This document shows positions 12,773 to 24,499 of a DNA stretch of 64,000 nucleotides, in pieces (positions within the stretch are counted from its first letter, which is position 1; each line of letters starts with the position of its first letter). A program made the translations under genes and the position numbers. The notes beneath the pieces are model-generated. The model had not been told where the DNA came from, searched no databases, and saw nothing but the letters and a program-made list of their open reading frames with translations. The DNA comes from Balanoglossus misakiensis. Lineage: Eukaryota; Hemichordata. The DNA lies in the NCBI GenBank assembly GCA_040954595.2, contig CM082579.2, forward strand, positions 12,648,001-12,712,000. The letters run 5' to 3'.

Positions 12773-13413
12773 TATCCCAGGTATAAACTCGATAGAGCAA
12801 GCGCAGATTGTCGCATTGACGATGCCTTTGAGGTCATGACCTTTGCGAGAGTTGCGTTGAAGTGAAATGTATAACCGATTTTATTTTCGTAAATTCCAAC
12901 CGCTAAATCGTTTTATTTCTTAACATTACACCACAGAGTAGTTCAACACTAAGTGTTCTTTCAGATATTAGAAGGGACAGTGCGATTTGTGAAAGATTTT
13001 GCTTATACAGTACTTCAAATTTTGGAAAGTTTGGACTTTTAACGTATTTTCTGACATCGCATGTCTTTCACCCGTCATAGCTCTCATATTGTAATGAAAT
13101 TTGGTATGTCCACAGTGTAAGTCGGTTTAATGGAAGTTGAGGTTTCCAAAACTACCATAAATACGGGAATAAGACCGTGTTTAGCGGTTAGAATATTTAA
13201 ATTATTACATATCACATATTTTTACCCAAAATGGCTACGTAGTAGTCACGTGACTTGTTATATGCAAATGTTATCGACATCTAAGTGTTGGCCTTACAAA
13301 TTTCTACCCCTGTGCCAATTTTTTCGCAAATCCCTCGAGTCCTTTTTAAGAAATGGACTGTCGACTGAAAATGGGCACTACAGCCCATATACCCAGGCCT
13401 TAACGTACTTGCG

Positions 13414-13562
13414 TGGTCTGGAGGGGCCCACTGTGCACCCCCCCCCCCCATAAACCTACCCCTTGGGTATTTTTTTGTTCTTCATAACGTGCTGAACAAG
13501 AAAAAAAATGTTAACATTGAATTTTTTGGGTTGCACTACTCCTCCGGGGTGGTTTTTAGGTC
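13414..13562 (+). mobile_element. Remainder of a TAGTCC-family transposon end
   Basis: The sequence TGGTCTGGAGGGGCCCACTG, a C-tract, AACGTGCTGAACAAG, AAATGTTAACATTGA and CCGGGGTGGTTTTTAGG follows, in order, the intact end at 15384-15535. The copy breaks off near 13562. It is read here as the continuation of the 9-bp stub at 5962, separated by the 7.4 kb insertion. Confidence 0.6.
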
Positions 13563-13589
13563 CCATTGGTATATACCATGGGACCTTAT

Positions 13590-13665
13590 GGGATCGGTTG
13601 CGTCTGTATGTATGTATGGATGTATGGATGTATGGATGGATGGATGTATGTCTGTATGTCCGTCC
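13590..13665. repeat. Microsatellite (TGTA/TGGA)n
   Basis: A run of ATGT and ATGG tetramers (TGTATGTATGTATGGATG and onwards). It lies at the start of a dispersed repeat whose second copy begins near 36960 without the expanded tetramers. Confidence 0.85.
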
Positions 13666-13985
13666 ACATCAAAAACTTGAAAACCACTGCGCGTATCACC
13701 TCAATATTTGGTGTGTAGGTGCAGGCTGGGCTGTAGATGGGAGTTTGTCCAAACGAAGTTGCCAGGCCCAAAAATATGCTAATTAGCTGGAAAAATGTGA
13801 AATTTATCAAAACTCTGAAAGTCAACAACTACTCGTCAGATTGCTTTAAAATTGGTATGCATGTACCATATGTCAACCTCACATCGACCTGTAAGTGTTA
13901 CGTTAATATCATCGATGTTTTATTTTTTATGAATTTTTTAGTCTTTTTATTAAATTTATACCTTTACTTATACCTCTATGGTTAA
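13660..13985 (+). repeat. Dispersed repeat, shared with 36960-37900
   Basis: CATCAAAAACTTGAAAAC, GGTGCAGGCTGGGCTGTAG, ATGGGAGTTTGT and AATATGCTAATTAGC recur in the same order near 36975-37080. Downstream both copies carry lines of the type ATTGCTTTRAAATTSGT. There is no gene; the family is unknown. Confidence 0.65.
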
Positions 13986-13989
13986 GCTA

Positions 13990-15377
13990 TGTCCACGTCT
14001 TATTGTGGAATTCTGGTCTGTGCAATAGTCCTGTACAGTGACTGTCTATTGGTCAGTGAGCACAATGTGGCCAAAATAAAAGGCAAAATAAAGTCGTGAT
14101 TGATACTGAGAGCTACACCAAGGAAGTGGTTTCTGTCACGTCTGATGTTGCTTCTGTCAACAATGGGGTGTATTCAGGGCTTTTGACAAGATTGAAGATT
14201 GATAAAAGGCCGTGGCTATTGACTATCCACTGTGCCTCTCATCATGTTGAGCTTGCTAGTAAACTAGACCTATGAATGCTGAGAGTATAGGTAAAAATAT
14301 TTGTGTTCACAGATAGTTTTTAATTTGCAAGCTTTTAAAAGTAATGAATTATGAAGTTTTCCCATGGTGCCTTGCGTCACTGACAAAAGTGAACTTTAAC
14401 ATTTCATTTTTAAGATTTGATGTCACAATTAATTGCAAAATATTGACAAAAAAATTTCCAGTTGTTTTAACCTTTTCACCACCGAGTCCTTGAACAGATT
14501 GGGCCTCAGACACCAAGCCCCTGGGGAATTTTAAGTAAATCTACTGTATTGTTTTTATCATAAGCTATGAAACATGACTTTCATAAGTAGTGCCCTCTGT
14601 AGGTGATGACATCATTCAGAGGTTTGTTAGAGGAAACCATTTTGTTTTTGTATATTCAACTTTTTTTCTAATGTTGTGCTTGGCCCGTTTTCAATGCAGT
14701 CACGTGAAGTTTAAAATGGCTGCCAAAATGTTGAGTGTGATTTCAGTTTTCCTCTCCAAGTCCTTAGTTGGTTCTGCCAAGTAATTTCAGACTGCGGGTC
14801 ACTCATAAATATTTATCGTTTGATTAATATTCATTATTATTCACAATTACTATTCATGTTTTCGATTACTACTACTACACAGTAATTGAGTTTTCATTCA
14901 CAACTAATACAAAAGCAACAATCGCAAATATCTGAACCACTAAATACAGGAACTATTACTATTAGTAACTGTTCCACACCTCAGGCTTTCGTTCCTTCAA
15001 CTGCTATATGGGCAAGCACCGGTTACAATTTTTATCACTGTCAAACTAACGATAGGATTCTCAAGTGCCCATAATGACATTGCCATTTTTGTGTTGCGCT
15101 GAAATGTTGATACTTTACCAACACTGTGTTTCGATACTATTATTCCCCATAGACTGATGAAATCCCTATTCTTTGAAATCTCAGCATAGACTGAGCACAA
15201 GTAATGACTATTGATATTGTTAACAGATGCGTAAGGACCAGAGTTCAGTTTTCAACAACAGGTAAACATTGCAAAATTCAACAGTGCCATATTCCATCTC
15301 CTAGTCCTTGAGTGGGAATATGGATTTGTTTGCCTGATTGCAAATCTAGGCATATACTGTGGCAGATACATTTGTAT
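13990..15377. other. No gene recognised
   Basis: About 1.4 kb of AT-rich sequence between two repeats. The short open frames have no splice context or known motif. Confidence 0.4.
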
Positions 15378-15539
15378 TAGTCCGTGGGCTGGAGGGGTCC
15401 ACCGTGCACCCCCCCCCCCCCCATAACTCTACCACTTGTGTATCTTTATGTCCTTTAGAACGTGCTTAACAAGAAAAAAGATGTTAACATTGAAAATTTT
15501 GGGTTGCACAACCCCTTCGGGGTGGTTTTTGACTAGTAT

Positions 15540-17140
15540 GTGCCGTTCGAAAGCGAAAAAATAGGTTGGGGTAGGGGATACTATATTCTCTCCTAAAAAA
15601 ATAAAAGTAGCATGAAATTACATAAACCTTATATTTTTAGAAAGTTTAGACACTGCTCTTTACGGGAAGCACAAACTTTAGTAAAAAAAATATTATGAAT
15701 ATTTAATTATATGAGTTTTAAATTAATTTTTTCGGAAATTATGAAAGTTTTCACTCAAAAGACAATGTAACAATTGTGATTTTCTTTTTGTGAAGCACAT
15801 TTTTGACAACTTTTTAGGTTTGAATTATTTAATTATATATATTAAACAAGAAAACAAATGTTAACATTGGTTATTTAAAGCCCCAGTATTTCTCGTGTGC
15901 ATCCATTTTTCATCATCGAAAAAAGCCCGTTTTTCCAGTACATCCATCATGGAATACTATATAATGAAGATGTAAGAAAGGTTTGGGCAATTGTAGCTAC
16001 ATGCAAGCCGAAAATATCGCCCGTAACACTTGAAATGATGCGCGGGTTTGTTTACAACGGAAATGTTGTACATGTCGATCAGCAAACGTGCCACTTTGAC
16101 ATTTTGATGGTCAGACCATTTTCGGATTTGATCTGGTTCCATCGACTGATTTCTCCCATAAAGTTATCTTCCCAAAATTTCGCCGAATTAGTGCGCATTT
16201 CTTCGCTGAGTCGCTTGATTTGGGGCGACCAACCTCTTCCGCATAGATTCACATTTGAGTGCGCATGCGCACTAGTCACGTGTGTCAACATTAGCCTGAC
16301 TCACGTGACTTTCTGTCCGGACAGAAAGTCATTCTTCACTCGTTATATTGTAAATTGTATGAGTTTATCAGCAGAGCTGGGGATGATGACTGTTCGATTC
16401 AGTATCAATTATCATCTACTTTTAGAAATTATAGATGCCGTTTCAAACAAAATTTTGCCCCTACGAGAAATACTGTGGCTTTACAATACAATACTTCTTT
16501 AGAGACACATTTGAAATGCATGTATCCTATGGGATTACGCATGGTCTTGGGGTAGGGGGTACTATATCCTCTCCTACAACAATACAACTAGCCTCATAGT
16601 ACATAAACTTTATATTTTTAGAAAGCTTAGACACTCCTCTTTACGGAAAGTACAAACTTGAGTAAAATTAATTTTTGAATATTTAATTATATGATTTGTA
16701 AAGTAATTTTTTCGGCAATTTTGAAAATATTCACCCCAAAGACAACGCAACAATTGTGATTTTCTTTTTGTGAAGCAATTATTTTGACAGCTTTTTAGGT
16801 TTGGATTATCTAATTCTATATATTAAACAAGAAAACAAATGTTAACATTAGTTATTTAACAATAAAACACTTCTTTAGAGACGACTTTGAAATACTTATA
16901 TCCTATGGGATTACACATGGTCTTGGGGTAGGGGGTTCTATATTCTTTCCCAAAGGAAAAAAAATGGCATGAAACCCCATGCACCTTATATTTTTTTAAA
17001 AGCTGAGATACTGATCTATCTGAAGTATGCATGTTTAAGTAAAAAAACACGAATGTATAGAGTTAAATTACTTTAAATTGATTTTTTCTGGTAAATATAG
17101 TATTTTTACCTGGGAAAAAATCGAAAATGTGATAACCATG
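15540..17140 (+). repeat. Subterminal tandem units, left arm
   Basis: There are three units of roughly 370 bp (excluding the inserted MITE). Each contains a line like GGGGTAGGGGRTACTATAT (near 15560, 16549 and 16924), then CTTATATTTTTAGAAAG, GACACTGCTCTTTACGG, and TTAAACAAGAAAACAAATG. The units diverge progressively inward. Such iterated subterminal motifs are typical of transposase binding regions; that role is inferred. Confidence 0.7.
15879..16480. mobile_element. 602-bp MITE with TTAA target site, nested in the left arm
   Basis: The ends are AGCCCCAGTATTTCTCG and, inverted, AGCCACAGTATTTCTCG. The left flank is TTAA (15875-15878). The right flank reads TTAC where uninterrupted copies of the same unit read TTAACAATA, which fits a TTAA duplication with one base lost. 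The sibling units at 16851 and 22480 supply the empty site. An open frame of about 200 codons crosses it, but I see no motif and treat it as chance. Confidence 0.72.
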
Positions 17141-17319
17141 GTTTCTTTCTAGTGAAATTTATCAAACAGACTTATGGATTTATTTGTAATTGTTATCCAC
17201 CGAAGTAGCATACTTAACTTTGTTAAACTTCAAAAATGTGCATGGGGAAAACATTGGTGTAAGTGGTAAGTTTGAGAAGAAATTCAAAGGAAGCCTGAAC
17301 CACCACCTCTTTTTCGTTT

Positions 17320-20300
17320 TCATTCTCTGTCTGATTGATCACTATCTGAAGGTAGAAAATTTTGAGGTGCCGGCATATCCATTGAATCATCTTCATCAGA
17401 GCTATCTGCAGCCTTTTCAATGATGTCTGTCAGTTGAGGTGGTAAAATATCACCATCAATCCATAATGGTTCTATATGTCCATCAAAAGTCACCCAGCCG
17501 TGACTTTCAGTCGGGTCTGGAACATTTGGTTGAGCAATATGAGCTCTCTTCCAAATGAAGACCTGATAATTAACCCATTTGATGTGTTGTACCAGAGCTT
17601 TTCCGCATGGCGGAAGACTTCCAATGCCTACATTGTTTGAAGGATTGATGATCTCTTCATCTGCAATTTTTTCTGACAAGATGCAAAATCACAGATCATC
17701 AACTTTTGTAATGCGATTTCTTCCGTACAAAGCACATGTAAATGCTTCCAACTCCTCAATAATGTCATCCTGCAAAGTCCAGGAGTTGCCTAATTGTTCA
17801 AGTACAGAACAAAACCTAGGTATCCTCTGCAGAGTTTTAATGGGTTTCACTTTTCCTATTCCTTTGAAAGCACTTGTGCTATCACATCCAGTAAATGCGT
17901 GAATAGCCATCAAGGCTGTACAAATCGCTTGCCCATACCCTTGAGCTAGTTCACTGATGTTTATTAGCCTTTGTTTATTACCTGTGCCTGTGTCAAAGAG
18001 AAATGTGATACCTTCAAATGACATTGCATAATGCAAAAGGATGAAGAATATGTCACTGTCTGGACTATTAATTCTGATGTACTTGTACCCATTTTCTTTT
18101 CCATATTTACAGTAGAGAATAACCCTCGAATCTGTTTCTGCCTGGGTTGACATCAGATTTGTGATTTCTGTCTTTTCCATTGTGTTGCCATCTTCAGAGG
18201 TATGCATGACCTTCCTGAATTACTATCACCTGTCTGCCTTGTAACTTGCTCGAGAAGGAGGTTTTACTCCACACATCACACAAAACCTGAATGAATTGCT
18301 TTTTGTTTTCATCATTTGTCAGGAAAAGTTTCCAATCTGCAGGTTTCTTTGTGCTGTCACCTTTAATTATCAGTTTTTCACCACAGCCCCTTCTCTTTCT
18401 CTCCATGGATTTCACAGAATCGACTTTGTACATGTCAGTACTGAAAACAATATCCATATTTTTCGGCATCATATCAAATACCTTACCACTGATTTGCCGA
18501 AAGTTACTGGGAATTTCCTTCATGAAATAGAAGTATGCATTACCATCTAAGATAGCAAGGGTGTCTTCATTTGGAGGTGGAGCTGCATCTTCAAGGTCTT
18601 TAGTGAGATAGCTAGCACCTTTTGACTTATCGGTTTATGCAAGAAAGCCATCGACTGTACATGTGCCAATACTGTACGGCACTGGAGTGAGTGGAAAAGA
18701 CATTAGTTCTTTCATATCAAGTTGAAGTCCCTCATGTCAGCATGTCAGCTATATTTAGTGTTGCGTTTAAATACAAGGATCGTTCATGTGCCGTTTTCAC
18801 CCATCTCTGGTAGGAGTCATAATTGCTAAGAAGCCAGACAGTCCTGCTCCACTACCACCAGCTCCTCCATGACATTTGGCATGCTTAATGAACGTTTCAT
18901 CCATGGCTTATCAACCGCACAACGATTACCTGGAATAAATGACCGGGCAACACTTATTGCACCCCTCTTAAGCAGACTATATTGAGAAGAATGTCAGATA
19001 ACGAGCATAATTCTGACCATCGAAACTGAAAAACAGATCAGCCATATTGAACAAACATTCTGCATACAGGAAAAAATCGTTAGTCTTGACTGCTTGTACT
19101 AGACTAAGAACAAGCCATACATGGTCAACATAGGACATCCAGAACTGAGCTGTTTTCCCAAGAAATCCCTGACGAACCTTGTCCCTGAACTTTAAATAGC
19201 CATCAAGATATTTGATAACATCTTCATCATGCATTAACCCATCCATTTTTGTCTTATCAGTGATATTAATTAGACTGTCAAGTTTTGCAGAAGATGGTTG
19301 AGGGAGAGATTCAAGTGATTGGTCATCATTTTCAGACAGGTATTTCTCAAAGAGCAATCTCTCAAGACTTTCCATGATAATCTTGTGGCAGTGCATTGAC
19401 CGTGCGTAATGTTTACCAGACAAAACACCATTCAAAGCGCCAGACCCTATAAGTCCAGCTTCAACAAGTACATCAAGAAACCCAGAGCCATTCATCTTCT
19501 TACCAATCATCTTGAAATACGCAAAGGCCAAATGAAATGTGCCAATCAGTACAATATGGTTCCGATATTTTACAGGACTGTTCCATAAGATGGGGTAGGC
19601 CTTCATACACACACCTAAATCAAATGTTGTGATTGCATATCGTTGGCCAACTTCATCTGTCGCTTGCTGAGCATATCTTAGGCATTCCTGAACTGTCTTG
19701 TAATCTGTTATTGGATGTGTGGTGACAGGATAGTAATTAATTGTTGTTAAGTTTGTTGGTCGCTCTCCAGTTTGTGATATAAATCCTGCCCAACCAGGGA
19801 CCTCCTGACCTACCATGCCACACTGCTTTTCATTCTAATTAAGAGCCAAACTAGGTTTTTCCTGGCAGAAAATCGAAAAGCTTTCTCACCCTCTACATAT
19901 TTCCACTGTTTAATATCAAAACCTGGACTTTTACGGTGAGAAATGTAGCTGTCTGGGAGGCTTTCATGCACATCAAGTCTGACAGAGTGTTCTCCACTTC
20001 TTTCTAGTGTAGGGATATCTGGAACAGTACCACCCCAATTTTCATGGTGACCTTCCAAATCTTGCATCATTATCCCATGAGCAGTTTGTATAGATCCCAT
20101 ACCTGAAAGTTCATTGACCAACTGGTCAAAGTTATCAAATTCAGAGTGGAAAACAGAGGGAGAATTTGGATTTCTCACTATTTGTGTAGTTATTAGCGCC
20201 AATGTTTTTTGCAGGGCCCTTGCAATGGCTGTCTCAAGTTCAAGGGAGAAAGTATAGCTTTCTGAATGTCAAAACTTGTTGATTAGTGTGATAAGCTCAG

Positions 20301-21589
20301 CACTTCTAAAGAGGTGACGCAGTGTCATGCATATCAGAATGTGTTTAGGAAGTTTCCACAGACCATTTGTCACTGCTCTGCAGATATCCTGACCTATTGA
20401 GAATGCTATTCTCTTCACCTTTGGTGTTGTTTCACTTTCTTTTCCTGTCAACAAAAACGTTAGGAACTTCTTAAGTGGTACTGGTACCACATCTTCCATA
20501 TTTTGAAGATACTGTGCACTTGGAGGCCATGGCAAACTACTGGATCTTGAAAATGCATCAAGTATCGTCTTTCTGAGAAAAATGGCAACATCTTTTGTAG
20601 TGTCAACTACACCCAGTTCATAAGAAGACTTTACTGCCGACTCTATATCAATTTGAGAGCTGTACACGAGATAGGAACGAAATGTACCTTTGTCATCAAG
20701 TTTACAGAATGACAATTTTGGCCCATACATTTCATCATTCTCTATCTTAGTTTTTAATTTCTCCCCTCTGTAGTCTACATTTGGGAAAGTTGTGTTCTGA
20801 AGTGAGGACACATAAATAAGCCTTAGATCATTAAGCTTCATGATTTTTTTGTCACGTATTATATCAGTATAAATAACATGACACACTTTTGAAAATGCTT
20901 CTCTATTTCAAGATCCTTCTGCTTTTCGATTTCTGCTCTATCCGAGCTCCTCCATTGTATGGGATCTTGAATGTAATTAGCGCGACAACTTTTGTGATAT
21001 TGTGCCTCACAGGCAAACAAATCAAATCCCCTGATTCTAATAAGAAGTTGTTCATCATTTTTCTTTTCTGCAGAATCAAGAACATTCCTCCAACCACCAA
21101 ACTCAAACTTTGACATGTTCTCTGTTGTCCACAAACCTTTAGTTTTTTACTTTTTTACAATCTTCTTTGTTACAAAAAATGCAATCCGATTCGAAATCAC
21201 TCTGTCTTTTACAGATGCTGATGACTGAGTAATGCGTGACGTACTAGCTTTTGACAATTGTTCGCAACTAGTCGTCAAACGTTTGAGATTCATTGTAAAC
21301 CTTTGGTAACAATCACGATGGTAGCCATGCTCTCCAGTGAACACTCTTGGTATGAGATCACAAGCACCTTCCATCCTTAGAGATGACCCAACAGGTTGTG
21401 CAAGCCTTTGTGCACGTATATTTTCCAATCTGTTTTGTATTGCTACAGGGTCATCTGTATCATAAATAATGTGAATGATTCACATTTTGAACCGGGAAAG
21501 TGAACGACACAAGTCTGCTTTCTCTTACATATTTGACTGACAGGTTCATCTCCACTGTGCCTCAAGCGTTTCCTCTCAATTGGATCCAT
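17320..21589 (-). pseudogene. Decayed ~1,420-codon mobile-element protein: zinc modules, central domain, FEN1/PIN-like C-terminus
   Basis: The likely start ATG is at 21589 (MDPIERKRLRHSGDE) and the last stop is at 17320. The coding sense is broken into at least eight pieces by frameshifts and stops (for example near 21480, 20860, 20260, 18970 and 18200, plus an in-frame TGA at 17689). In order I see: a leader with CKRKQTCVVHF; a histidine/cysteine module (GYHRDCYQRFT); a second module (FACEAQYHKSCRANY); a long helical middle ending in NYARYLT; a glycine-rich motif (HGGAGGSGAGLSGFL); then a nuclease-like block. That block shows VFSTDMYK followed by an ERKRR stretch, TQAETDSRV, NSPDSDIFFIL and FTGCDSTSAFKGIGK, an order of acidic motifs like that of FEN1/PIN-fold nucleases. 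The C-terminus has a conserved-looking run (LPPCGKALVQHIKWVNYQVF) and an acidic tail. The family is common in invertebrate proteomes as uncharacterised proteins; the nuclease call is by motif only. It is the sole gene between the arms of the 15378-22945 element. Confidence 0.6.
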
Positions 21590-22229
21590 TGTTCTCTACT
21601 GGAAATATCATGCATTAGTAAACCTGAAATATAAACCAGAACTATCATGTAGCTTAATCTTGGGATGACTTAATATTTGTATGTTTTCCCTAACTCTACT
21701 GAATACAGGTTCGTTGTACACTCAAATCTAGTGCGTCTACCTGATTATTTACTTTCTGCAGCTGTCATAAGACAACAGTCGTCTTTGCCTTTGAAAGGTA
21801 GAAAGGTGAATGGATAGAATCACTGGGTTGAGCGAAAATGACCATACAAGATAGAGTCACAGAAAAATACAAATATATTTATCAAGGTGAGGATATAAAA
21901 CAGAGAGAATTCACCTGTTGCACTCACTGGAAACCTGAAAAAGATACAAATTGAATACAAATTGAATAAAAATTGATACAAACCAAAAGTGTTGCATCAG
22001 CAACACAACTGCATCGTAAACTTCAAAAAACATGTTTAGTTTGAATCCTGTATTTCTCAGCAAAGATGATGTTTTTGACCTAATAAAGTATATATTTTCT
22101 GTAAGCTGCTGTATACTTGAAAATTATGGAAAATGTGTTTATTTCTGTCCTACTAATGAAAATACATAAGACACGTTTCACTAAGATTCTCTACGTGATT
22201 TCTGTTTGCAGATCACAAATCAGCCTACT

Positions 22230-22945
22230 CTCTCTATATTGCCGAAAACAATAATTTAAAAATCATTTATTTAAATTTTCAAGATTAATTTTACTAAAGC
22301 TTGTGCTTCCCGTAAAGAGCAGTGTCTAAGCATTCTAAAAATATAAGGTTTATGTACTATGAAGCTAGTTTTATTGTTGTATGAGAGGATATAGTACCCC
22401 CTACCCCAAGACCATGCGTAATCCCATAGGATACATGCATTTCAAAGTCGTCTCTAAATAAGTGTTTTATGGTTAAATAACTAATGTTAACATTTTTTTC
22501 TCTTGTTTAATATATAGAATTAAATAATTCAAACCTAAATAGCTATCAAAAAATTGCTTCACAAAAAGAAAATCTCAATTGTTGCGTTGTCTTTTGAGTG
22601 AAAACTTTCATAATTTCCGAAAAAATTAATTCAAAAATCATATAATTAAATATTCATAATATTTTTTTATTAAAGTTTGTGCTTCCCGTAAAGAGCAGTG
22701 TCTAAACTTTCTAAAAATATAAGGTTTATGTAATTTCATGCTAGTTTTATTTTTTAGGAGAGAATATAGTACCCCGTACCCCAACCGATTTTTCGCCATT
22801 TTGAACGGTACATACCATTCAAAAACCACCCCGGAGGGATAGTGCAACCCAAAATATTCAATGTTAACATCTTTTTTCTTGTTAAGCACGTTCTAAAGGA
22901 CATAAAAATACACAAGTGGTAGAGTTATGGGGGGGGGTGCACTAC
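22230..22945 (-). repeat. Subterminal units, right arm (inverted copy of left arm)
   Basis: The reverse complement of this stretch follows the left arm from the C-tract through two units, including the lines GTAGGGGGTACTATAT (near 22400) and ACGGGGTACTATATTC (near 22770). The identity is high enough to align by eye over about 700 bp. Confidence 0.75.
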
Positions 22946-22959
22946 ATGGTTGTTTGGCA

Positions 22960-23160
22960 TAATTGGGGGAGGGGCCGTATATTTAGAGTACAATCATGGG
23001 AATATGTTTCTTTGTCCTTACTACAGCTGGTTGTTTTTAGCTTTATGCACTTGTTTAGTTGTTAGATTCTTCCCAATTGAATTTTGATATCTTATTTGTA
23101 TAAATTACACCCCCCCCCCTTCATATCGAATGGTCCACCTCCAAAAAATGTAATCATACA
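22960..23160. other. No gene recognised
   Basis: A short spacer with C-tracts (for example ACACCCCCCCCCTTC near 23107). Nothing else is seen. Confidence 0.35.
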
Positions 23161-23440
23161 CCCAGCTCAGCATTGACTGCTAATGAAATGTCAACCCGTC
23201 CCTATATCTCCAGCTATAGCTCTGTTCAATGACTGTTATTAAAATGTTAAATTCACTGCTAGCTTTGATAGACTAAATGCGACATTAACATGAGAGGACG
23301 TGTACTGATCTGAGTGAACAGATCCCGTGAGGAGTACGGTGCCCAGAGTACAAGCGTCCTAAAAGAGTAATGCCACAGCTTTGTAGTCGGTGTGCGCATG
23401 AGGGGAATTTTCCACACAGTGCCAAAATTGAGTCTAACCG
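23160..23440 (-). repeat. Inverted copy of the sequence at 28860-29060
   Basis: The runs GACTAAATGCGACATTAAC, GAGGACGTGTACTGATCTG, AACAGATCCCGTGAGGAG and CAGAGTACAAGCGTCCTAAA occur here and, reverse-complemented, at 28915-29010. Further out, both copies run into degenerate minisatellite-like text (acagagctat / tgacatttcat). Confidence 0.75.
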
Positions 23441-23449
23441 AGAGCATAT

Positions 23450-24330
23450 TGTCATACTAAAACTGCCTACTCATTCATCATATTCCAACTGAGAGGTTTT
23501 TACAGCAGACGGTATAATCCTAACGTCCGAATTCGCACAGAAACTGCGTTGCCCTTTCGATCAACTGAACGGCCATCATGCATTTATAAAATATATGCAT
23601 GCACAGCCCAACAGCCTCGTTCGCGAACAACTCCTTCTCCACAGTGCAGCCAGTGGCGGATGGGGCCGTCGTATATTAATTGTGCTTCAAGCTGTGGACG
23701 TGGAATATGACTTGAGCTATGAATCGCACCAATGTTGACATTTTGCTCTGACGAGAAACAAAAATTGTTTTGCCTAATGGGGAAAAGATCAGTCACATCA
23801 AGAGTGTTTCCCGAATGGCCTCGCTTTGTGGTTAAGATGAAATTCTCACTGGAACTATAACATTTCTACCGTCTGAAGTCCGGCAATTTTACACCAACAC
23901 TAGTACAGCATTTTGCATCTGCGAGAAATTCAATTCTCACAGTCAACCGGGTGTAGCCAATGTAAAAGACGGGAAAAGAGTATACAGATATAGATGCAAA
24001 GTGGGTAAACTATTTTCTCGCGACTGACTGCAAGAATTCAATATCTTGCAGATTCCTCGCTGGTTGACTGTGCAGACTTATTGCGAGAAAACAATTCTCA
24101 CTGACCTATTGCGAGGAAGATTGTGTTCTCGCATGCTTCATATGATGGTTCTCGCGGAACAGCAAAAAAATGCTGTTGCTAGTGCAATCTGTACACAAAT
24201 GAACCATGTGACCATTTTGAACAAATTAACTTTGTGATGACGACCACCTTGCCCGCAGACTTTGCGAGCTGTACGTTCGCGAACGAGGCTGGTAGGCGTA
24301 ACTTCTTTGCAAAATTAGATACATGAGATG
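23450..24330. other. No gene recognised
   Basis: About 0.9 kb without credible coding sequence. The words GCGAGAA and CTCGC recur between 23930 and 24150, with no clear structure. Confidence 0.35.
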
Positions 24331-24499
24331 TAGTCCATGGGCCAGGACCCGATTTTTCATGAATTGGTATCAGAAAGATGGACAAAGCCTCATGTGGTTT
24401 TTTGGAAAGGCCTATATCTCTAGATTATAAATTGGGGTGATAGCCCTGCCTATCGAGTAGCTTTCTGCATTTTTTCCCTCAAAAACTAATGTAAGAACA

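Larger units (their letters stand above)
5971..13413. mobile_element. 7.4 kb TIR transposon with one large minus-strand gene
   Basis: The left tip CGCAAGTACGTTAAGGCCTG is an exact inverted match to the right tip, which reads CAGGCCTTAACGTACTTGCG and ends at 13413. The flanks are TG (5969-5970) and TG (13414-13415), so a 2-bp duplication is possible. Joining the flanks gives a sequence like the uninterrupted transposon end at 15378, which acts as an empty-site comparator. The element contains one gene (7060-11962, minus) and a nested MITE (12351-12772). I cannot assign it to a named superfamily. TTAA occurs within the TIR itself, so a TTAA-targeting origin with inverted flanks cannot be excluded. 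Confidence 0.6.
15378..22945. mobile_element. TAGTCC-family transposon with subterminal repeats and a decayed large gene
   Basis: The left end is TAGTCCGTGGGCTGGAGGG at 15378, followed by a C-tract and then repeat units. The right side carries the same sequence inverted from about 22945 back to 22230; about 1.7 kb of left arm (including a nested MITE) faces about 0.7 kb of right arm. The right end matches inward from GTGCACC, but the outermost 25 bp or so are not visible, so the right tip is lost or diverged. Between the arms is a single minus-strand pseudogene (17320-21589). The element at 24331 has nearly the same tip (TAGTCCATGGGCC) and the same GGGGTAGGGG motif in its subterminal repeats. 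I know of no named superfamily with this combination. Confidence 0.6.

Noticed and set aside
5981-13404. Reading the 7.4 kb element as ending at the internal TTAA (TTAAGGCCTG)
   Set aside because: The inverted match continues 10 bp further out on both sides (CGCAAGTACG), so the tips most likely lie outside the TTAA.
13586-13828. Minus-strand open frame rich in HTYIHPSIHPYIH
   Set aside because: It is a translation of the ATGT/ATGG microsatellite.
15897-16502. A 201-codon plus-strand open frame
   Set aside because: It lies across a TTAA-flanked MITE, runs over its right edge, has no recognisable motif, and opposing frames are also open. I take it as chance.
23270-23400. A conserved inverted-repeat block that might be an snRNA or tRNA gene
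   Set aside because: No cloverleaf, no A/B boxes in correct spacing, and no snRNA motif; it grades into minisatellite.
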